Assembly: GCA_963170055.1 (NCBI GenBank)
Contig: CAUJGJ010000434.1
Span: 2,191,617 to 2,206,616, forward strand
From: Halisarca cf. caerulea
Taxonomy: Eukaryota; Porifera; Demospongiae; Chondrillida; Halisarcidae
Reading direction: 5' to 3'
Length of the DNA: 15,000 nucleotides
The stretch's first letter is position 1, and every line of letters starts with the position of its first letter. Under the pieces are notes generated by a model, which worked only from the letters and a program-made list of their open reading frames with translations, did not search any database and had not been told where the DNA came from. The position numbers and the translations under genes are program-made. Shown in pieces: positions 9,430 to 15,000 of this stretch.

Positions 9430-9815
9430 TCGATGAAGGGAACTATGAATATAACATCTGATCACTGATATTATACGTATGTAGGTGCAGACATCAATGC
9501 AAGCATTTCATCTTAAATTATCACAATTCTTTTCTCACTGCTCATCATTATAATTTAAATTTGTTAGTTATTAAGTAATCGAGACAATGTCAGCTGTGAA
9601 ATCTTTGATATTATATTAATACAATAGGTACATTTATCAATGTACCTACGCGCATGATAAAGCAATTACATTACATCAATCATTTGAATACACTATACCA
9701 ATATCTTAATAATATATGTAATTATAACAAGTGACCATGGATAAATAAAAATGAATTTTGAAGATTTTGAACTAAACTTCAATCATTGATCATGCAAGCT
9801 CTTTTGCATGTAAGA
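9430..9815 (+). repeat. 3' flank of copy C, duplicated behind copy A
   Basis: Collinear with 327-756. The ATTAAA hexamer of copies A and B is changed here (AAATTATC), and the first canonical AATAAA is at 9744-9749, 315 nt past the stop. Copy C may therefore have a longer 3' UTR; this is inferred from the hexamers only. Confidence 0.6.
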
Positions 9816-10075
9816 GTATACCAACAAGCATCTTTGCCTGCGGTCAGATATTGAGCAAGACGGCTTCAGGATATATAGAACAGGCATGTAACAATGCAAA
9901 GCTTAAAATTGCCATCATTAATTTTGCTTCCAATTTCAGCTATGAGGAAAATCATTAGTTCCTAAACGATATGGTCAAACTGTTCTTTCTAATTGATATT
10001 GACCTGTTTACATCAGCATTTGCTGATCGAGATCGATGATACCAAGGAAAGGGTTGAAGGGCTAATCCAATAGGA
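9816..10075 (+). pseudogene. Decayed 5' end of a family gene, start codon lost
   Basis: A promoter-like block (GCGGTCAGATATTGAGCAAGA, then ATATATAGAACAGG) is followed near 9950 by GGAAAATCATTAGTTCCTAA, aligning with the copy D start region but with ATT in place of ATG. The next 65 bp align with signal-peptide codons, including TTCTTTCTAATTGATATTGA and TCAGCATTTGCTGAT. A short reading after that (DDTKERVEGLIQ) resembles the copy B linker DEELKQRLIAL. Similarity then ends, before any of the cysteine domain. The same relic, more decayed, follows copy A at 757-960. Confidence 0.7.
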
Positions 10076-10310
10076 TAGGGTCTACGCTTGGGAAACCCAC
10101 TTGTTCTTGCCGTGCAATTGTCGATGGCACCGGCCTGTGGTGCCAAACTGCAGAATGGTGAATACTATACTAACATTGATTGTAGTATTCTCTTCTCAGC
10201 TCATTAAGTACATGTTTGCATGTGCATGTGCGTTTATAAATTATATCTTTCCCAGCTTATAATGCACACTGCATGCATACATGAGCGGATGTGTGTATAT
10301 GTGTTCATGT

Positions 10311-10312
<2 letters not shown>
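10076..10312. other. Spacer between relic and (TG)n
   Basis: No gene is recognised. The sequence from 10080 to 10160 is richer in GC than its surroundings, with no frame of useful length on the + strand. A 63-codon - strand ORF over 9955-10146 crosses the decayed 5' end and is judged a shadow. Confidence 0.35.
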
Positions 10313-10379
<67 letters not shown>

Positions 10380-10425
10380 GTGTGTGTCTGTGTGTGTGTG
10401 TGTGTGTCTGTGTGTGTGTGTGTGT

Positions 10426-10482
<57 letters not shown>
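10313..10482. repeat. (TG)n microsatellite
   Basis: A 170-bp GT tract with GCAGTG, TCTG and TTGTATG interruptions, placed between the decayed 5' end and R copy 4. The following 10483-10699 carries an A/G tract at 10619-10639 and GT-rich words but no gene. Confidence 0.95.
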
Positions 10483-10484
<2 letters not shown>

Positions 10485-10699
10485 AGTGCACTTGCATGTC
10501 ACATCAATAACTCCTATGTACTTTGTTAGAATTGCTACTGTAGTTTACCTTTCTTTTTTGTAGTTAACTCTATACCAGTCATTAGTACTGGGTTTATGGT
10601 AATAATCATTGGTGACAAGGAAAAAAAAGAAAAAAAAAGTGTGCATGTGTGTGTATGTATGTTTGTCTACAAGCACATGCAGTGTGTGCATGCGTGTGT

Positions 10700-11662
10700 C
10701 TGCATGTACATGTTCTGCTATCTTTGTCCGTCTGTATAGGTAAGTGTACCAATTATGTATTAATCAGAATCATAAAACTCCTATAAAATTGATGATCACT
10801 CTTGTAATAGTTACCCTTATTTCCCAATAGCTATCGCCATTGTTGGGTGAATGCGAAAATCCATGTACCAATGACAGGCAAATGAAGAATAATTGGCTGA
10901 AATTACACCCTCCTGCTTTCTGCAAATGAAATGTTTACCTGTGTGTCGCAGGCAGAGGCTGATCCCAATATCCTTTGCAAGGAGGCTGTTCTTTAGCTGT
11001 GTCCTTTGTAGAGAGGCTGTCGTTTAGCTGTGTCCTTCATAGAGAGGCTGTCGTTTAGCTGTGTCCTTTGTAGAGAGGCTGTCATTTAGCTGTGTCCTTC
11101 GTAGATAGGCGGTCCTTTAGCTGTCCTTTAGCTGTTCCCTTTGTGGAGAGGCTATCCTTTAGCTGTTCTTTAGCTGTGTCCTTTGTGGAGAGGCTGTCCT
11201 TTAGCTGTGTCCTTTGTGGAGAGGCTGTCCTTTAGCTGTGTCCTTTGTGGAGAGGCTGTCCTTTAGCTGTGTCCTTTGTGGAGAGGCTGTCCTTTAGCTG
11301 TGTCCTTTGTAAAGAAGCTATCCTCCTTTTCAGAGCATCTTCTATAGAAAGTTTCACTGCATTTGGCCATACATGTGCTTAATAATATACATATCATAAT
11401 AATAAACAATTTTATAAACTAAAGTAAATATATTCAGTTTTGTATATGCATGGAAAAGATAATAAGGTCAACACATCATCACATGCTTAGTGGACATGCC
11501 GTATGAACGCCGGCCATTTTAGTTGTGATCAATTGCAAATTATGCGTGACAAGCTGTGTAAGCGGTGACCGCTGAATTGTAGGTTTGGTAATAGCCTGTG
11601 ACCGTGTATACCTGGAGAGTCAGTTGTGCATGGTATGAACTACGCAATGAGAGGGAGGATAA
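10700..11662 (+). repeat. Dispersed repeat R, copy 4 (longest)
   Basis: Collinear with copy 2, from TGTCCGTCTGTATAGGTAAG to CAGTTGTGCATGGTATGAAC at 11622-11641 and GAGGATAA at 11654-11661. It is longer than copy 2 by about 190 bp, almost all from minisatellite expansion. Next to its right end is GTGAGT, which resembles a splice donor, but no exon to its left is supported. Confidence 0.75.
10979..11325 (+). repeat. Minisatellite within R copy 4, about 10 units of 31 bp
   Basis: The unit reads CTGTCCTTTAGCTGTGTCCT followed by TTGTGGAGAGG. The left units vary (TAGAGAGG, CATAGAGAGG, GATAGGCGG, and a partial extra half-unit), while the last four or so are identical, so the right end has been homogenised or amplified recently. 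Confidence 0.9.
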
Positions 11663-11769
11663 CGTGAGTGACCGATAAAAGAAGTACATGAACTTAGTTA
11701 CATTTCTTTTCCTTTGGTTCTATATTTTCTGTTCCTTGTTATCATAACACCTCATACTCTCCATTGTAG

Positions 11770-12039
11770 GCTTTTGGCTCCATCTCCACCCAAACAGAGC
11801 AATATCAAGTTTTCGAGAGCAATGAAGAACAAAGTGTACAATCAAGGAATGTCATCCCGTTATTACCAACGAATCCCAGTATGAGAAAAGTCACAAATGC
11901 TCACATGGAGGTTAAGATCTGCCGTCAAAACTATAACTACACTGAATTCTTGCGTGGTATGATATCTGAAAACACCATCTGGTTTTATATGGTGTTTCAT
12001 TTCACAAGCACATCTAAATGGGTTCTTTTTTCCCGGTAG
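11770..12039 (+). other. Unrecognised exon-like ORF
   Basis: A frame of 89 codons opens right after a good 3' splice-site sequence (pyrimidine-rich CATACTCTCCATTGTAG ending at 11769) and stops at TAG 12037-12039. It begins AFGSISTQTEQYQVFESNEE and has a balanced amino-acid composition, unlike the surrounding microsatellites. A possible donor GGTATGA lies at about 11956, after which composition turns hydrophobic, so an exon of about 11770-11955 is the tighter guess. There is no homology I recognise and no partner exon in the window. It could be a fragment of a gene or transposon, or chance. Confidence 0.25.
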
Positions 12040-12495
12040 ACAACCCCTTCATTTGGGTAGAGCAAATCTGCCAAGTGCCCTTATCTTCATGAGCAAGGTC
12101 ACTTGTCAGGCAGCATTTTGTTTCAAGCCAAAACTGCAGCTATAGTGGCAATTCTTAAGAATGGCTGAAATATGAACGCTCTTGGAGTCAGGGTATTGCT
12201 TTCAACTATAGCTAGTCCAGCCTTATATAATATATGACCACCTTTCTTGGTCTGCTGGCATCCAATAGTTTCATGAACCAGACCCTTCCCCGCCCATATT
12301 TATAAAATGGAGGGTGGGGAGGGGTGTGGTTCATGAGCTCAGCAACCAACCATTAATTTACAAGAGACAGTGCATCCATAAAAGTCCTTTGTAGCCGGGG
12401 TGTGTGTATTGCCCTGTCTGGCTATAGTTATATAAAAATAATTATGATATTGTTTGTTTGGTCTGTCAATTGATTGTCATTGCATACTATGCACC
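12040..12495. other. Intergenic with a foldback element
   Basis: No gene is seen. A near-perfect inverted repeat occupies 12271-12336: the left arm TCATGAACCAGACCCTTCCC and the right arm ending GGGTGTGGTTCATGA pair over about 28 bp around a loop containing TATAAA. It may be a small foldback or MITE copy. Confidence 0.5.
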
Positions 12496-12551
12496 TGTGT
12501 GTGTGTGTGTGGAGGGGATTGACTGTGTGTTTGTGTGTATTGGTGTGTGTG

Positions 12552-12554
<3 letters not shown>

Positions 12555-12590
<36 letters not shown>
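12555..12590. repeat. (TA)n microsatellite
   Basis: Alternating TA inside a GT-rich region, changing directly from TG to TA and back to TG repeats. Confidence 0.95.
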
Positions 12591-12596
12591 GTATAC

Positions 12597-12914
<318 letters not shown>

Positions 12915-12915
<1 letters not shown>

Positions 12916-13231
12916 GATGTGCATGTGTGGGAGGTGTTGGGTAGATGAGTGTGTGATTATGTTCACAGTACATGAGATTAACCAATTATCAGCTAGAATT
13001 CAGTATTGAAGAACAGCAATTTATCTGACAGGATTACACTTAGGTACAGAGGTAGCATGTCATGTGACAACCTATCGATAGAAAAGGTGGCCTTTGGTCA
13101 CCTTTTTCTTATATGGGACGAATTATTAATAATTGTGATATAAATGTGTGTTGTATGCATCCATACACACATATGTAAGATTTGTATCTATTAGTTATTC
13201 TTATTTTTGCAAGATGGAAAGTTTATATATG
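12915..13231. other. Intergenic with a small hairpin
   Basis: No gene. A short hairpin occurs at 13081-13108 (GAAAAGGTG paired with CACCTTTTTC, one bulged base). Confidence 0.4.
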
Positions 13232-13270
13232 GACACACACACACACATACACATACACAAATGTTAACGT

Positions 13271-13318
<48 letters not shown>

Positions 13319-13338
13319 ACACACACATAAACAAACGT

Positions 13339-13404
<66 letters not shown>

Positions 13405-13449
13405 GCACACACACATACACACACACAGAGACAGTCACACATACACACA
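13232..13449. repeat. (CA)n microsatellite
   Basis: A compound CA tract on the + strand with TGTTAACGTG, GTACACACACATAAACAAACG and ATATGC breaks. Its flanks do not match repeat R. Confidence 0.95.
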
Positions 13450-13660
13450 TTTTTGTGCTTAACTGATATAATAGTTATCTTGAAGAAGAGGACCAAATTG
13501 GCCAGCATATTGCTTTCAACCCTTACTATACAATTTTGGTTGTTGGAGATGATAGGTACACATGTACTGTACATAATATGTATATGTATCTGTGTACTAT
13601 GTTCATGGGTCATTGCAAACATACATGTGCCATACGTGGCCATTGTGGTCACTGTGTAAT
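13450..13660. other. Intergenic, nothing recognised
   Basis: A short AT-rich spacer with no gene or repeat that I can support. Confidence 0.4.
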
Positions 13661-13812
13661 GCAGCCACCTGTCTATACCGGCCCGCACTAATTCTTCTCC
13701 AAATCAGCAGTAATGTATGGTATTCTACCTCATTAAAGCAGCCACCTGTCTATAACAGCCAAAAAATTTTGCCCCAATGATGACCGCAATAGACAGGTTC
13801 CACTGTATATGG
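13661..13812. mobile_element. MITE-like element with ACCTGTCTAT arms
   Basis: GCAGCCACCTGTCTATA occurs twice in direct orientation (13661-13677 and 13738-13754, 77 bp apart) and once in inverted form (ATAGACAGGT at 13789-13798), giving perfect 10-bp inverted arms. The right end, CAGGTTCCACTGTATA, read on the other strand gives TACAGTGGAACCTGTC. That resembles the common invertebrate CAGTGGAACCT-type short repeats, though the comparison is from memory. No ORF. Confidence 0.5.
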
Positions 13813-14115
13813 GCAACAGACATTTACACTCAGTAGTAGATAAGGTTGTATCGACAGTAGCACTGGAGATGTAAGGTAAATGATTCAATATAGTCTTTAG
13901 AAGCTGGGTGGAAAAAACACTAACTCACATAATTCAGTAGACTTGTATAGTAAGTACCTTCAAGGCAAGGTAATTAGGTCCTCACCATCGGATGTACTTA
14001 GTATCAAAAGTACTTTCAATGGTATTGTATGAGGTAGGGAATGGGTAATGAGTACTTACATATTGTACTATTCAGGAGTACTTGGCTAACCCAGGTTAAT
14101 ACACAACAGAGTTGA

Positions 14116-14118
<3 letters not shown>
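13813..14118. other. Intergenic, nothing recognised
   Basis: A spacer with several AGTACTT/AGTACC words (13958-14081) but no regular period, ORF or RNA gene. Confidence 0.4.

Positions 14119-14166
<48 letters not shown>
14119..14166. repeat. (TA)n microsatellite in the copy D 5' flank
   Basis: A 48-bp pure TA tract following GTTGACTGTA. The same 10 bp occur in the copy B flank, but there they lead into TGCCTGTCTG instead, so the tract replaces or has grown within promoter-flank sequence. Confidence 0.95.
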
Positions 14167-14169
<3 letters not shown>

Positions 14170-14342
14170 TGTATGTACACAAATTGTCATAATCATAATT
14201 ATAATTGTTGTCATACATGACCATAACCATCCGACCGCAGCTCTATAGTGTTTGCTAGTGCACAAGACAGAGGTTATAAAACAGGAATGCAACCAATTCT
14301 TGCCGTCACTTGCATCCAATTTCACTGCATGTGGGGAAAATC
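14170..14342 (+). promoter_or_regulatory. 5' flank and TATA promoter of copy D (diverged)
   Basis: ATAATTGTTGTCAT, ATGACCATAACCATCCGACC and CAAGACAGAGG align with copy B, and TATAAA is at 14275-14280. The right arm of the inverted repeat conserved in B and C is missing here. The TATA box is 68 nt before the ATG, and the extra length contains sequence shared with the decayed 5' ends (GGAATGCAACC, TTCTTGCCGTCA). Confidence 0.6.
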
Positions 14343-14346
14343 ATGA
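14329..14346 (+). other. Upstream ORF ending on the copy D start codon (ATGA)
   Basis: ATG at 14329 opens five codons ending TGA at 14344-14346, so stop and main start share the sequence ATGA. The geometry permits termination-reinitiation, but translation of this frame is not shown. Confidence 0.35.
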
Positions 14347-15000
14347 GTTCTAAAGTGATAGTTGAAATCATCTTTCTGACTATTACTGTCTTGTTCACTA
14401 CAGGATTTGCTCAGATCGATAATGCCGATGGTAGCAATACAGAATCTAGATCTGATGATATAAGAACCAGGCCCCATGATTTCCTCAACAATAGGGATAA
14501 CCCTGGCAGTACACCTAATGATGATAATGTCAACCCCTTTCATGGACCTGTCAGGCACAGAACCGCGATCGCAGACGTTTGTGGAGGCAGTGGCTGGGAA
14601 AGAATAATTAGTGTTGATGCCAGCTCTGGAGAATGTCCCAACAACTTCAGACTTGATTTAGCTGGCAGTGGAATTAGGGTATGCCGCGGTGATATTAGAG
14701 CTCCTGGATCAAATAGGAGTCGCATCCATCGTGCAACCTTCAGCATCGACAGCCATGTATCCTTCACCAAAGTTGCTGGGTTTGTGGAGGGACACCAGTT
14801 TGGCAGTCCTGATGCCTTTAGTGGACGAAACACTTTTGGGGGCATGGACGGAATCACATTCTCTTATGGAAATTCTAGCAGTCAATACTTCCTGTGGGCT
14901 TATGCCGCTGGAGTTGCCGATAAGAAAGACAGAGCTGATTGTCCATGTTCCACTGTTCCTGGTGATGCTGCACCAAGTAAATTTGGCAGTTATTACTACT
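14343..15000 (+). CDS. Secreted Cys-rich family protein, copy D (5' part, runs off window)
   Basis: The frame is open from ATG 14343 to the window edge (219 codons). The signal peptide resembles the other copies and ends GFAQ at residue 24. The linker, residues 25-79, is about 25 residues longer than in copies B and C, is rich in Asp, Asn, Arg and Pro, and shares no obvious sequence with them. The domain begins at C80-G-G-S-G-W and keeps GECPNNF, IRVCRGD, FTKVAGFVEG, GSPDAF, DGITFSYG, LWAYAAG and CPC. The five family cysteines expected so far are present; the last five lie beyond the window. A - strand ORF over 14540-14857 is a shadow. Secreted, function unknown. Confidence 0.88.
   Translation, partial: MSSKVIVEIIFLTITVLFTTGFAQIDNADGSNTESRSDDIRTRPHDFLNNRDNPGSTPNDDNVNPFHGPVRHRTAIADVCGGSGWERIISVDASSGECPNNFRLDLAGSGIRVCRGDIRAPGSNRSRIHRATFSIDSHVSFTKVAGFVEGHQFGSPDAFSGRNTFGGMDGITFSYGNSSSQYFLWAYAAGVADKKDRADCPCSTVPGDAAPSKFGSYYY

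Noticed and set aside
8890..9465. 191-codon - strand ORF over copy C
   Set aside because: Antisense shadow of the coding region; copy B has no comparable continuous frame, and the + frame has the signal peptide and conserved cysteines.
14086..14325. 79-codon - strand ORF upstream of copy D
   Set aside because: It consists largely of Tyr/Ile codons from (TA)n and overlaps the promoter of copy D.

Overview
The window looks like repeat-rich animal DNA, most likely from an early-branching metazoan such as a sponge or a cnidarian. The evidence is AT-rich sequence with very long (CA)n/(TG)n microsatellites, TATA-box promoters without bacterial ribosome binding sites, a dead Penelope-like retroelement, and a family of secreted cysteine-rich proteins. 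I know similar proteins only as uncharacterised poriferan and cnidarian families. The phylum is an inference from memory; no search was run.

The backbone is a head-to-tail tandem array of one gene family, all on the + strand. Copy A is a 3' fragment (1-326), copy B is complete (3399-4235, 278 aa), copy C is complete (8614-9429, 271 aa), and copy D runs off the right edge (14343-15000, 219 codons seen). The copies share a 24-residue signal-peptide block ending GFAQ, a variable N-terminal linker, and a domain of about 225 residues with ten conserved cysteines. The complete copies have uninterrupted reading frames. A shared 5' flank holds a TATA box and, in two copies, a perfect inverted repeat. 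Broken pieces of the same unit lie between the genes: an orphan promoter (5385-5862) that runs straight into (TG)n, and two decayed 5' ends (757-960 and 9816-10075).

The spacers carry seven large (CA)n/(TG)n tracts totalling about 1.6 kb, several (TA)n tracts, and a dispersed repeat called 'R' here. R has four copies: inverted at 1381-1860, direct at 5963-6735, 6871-7310 and 10700-11662. Each R copy lies beside or close to a (TG)n tract on the same side, and two or three have expanded internal minisatellites. Other elements are a frameshifted Penelope-like GIY-YIG endonuclease remnant on the - strand (4470-5150), a foldback sequence (12271-12336), a MITE-like element (13661-13812), and an unrecognised exon-like ORF (11770-12039).

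The genes appear to be parallel members of one secreted-protein family rather than steps of a pathway. Each seems to have its own compact promoter. Near-identical stretches, including synonymous sites, suggest recent duplication or gene conversion, whereas the N-terminal linker differs strongly between copies. No CRISPR, tRNA or rRNA was seen.
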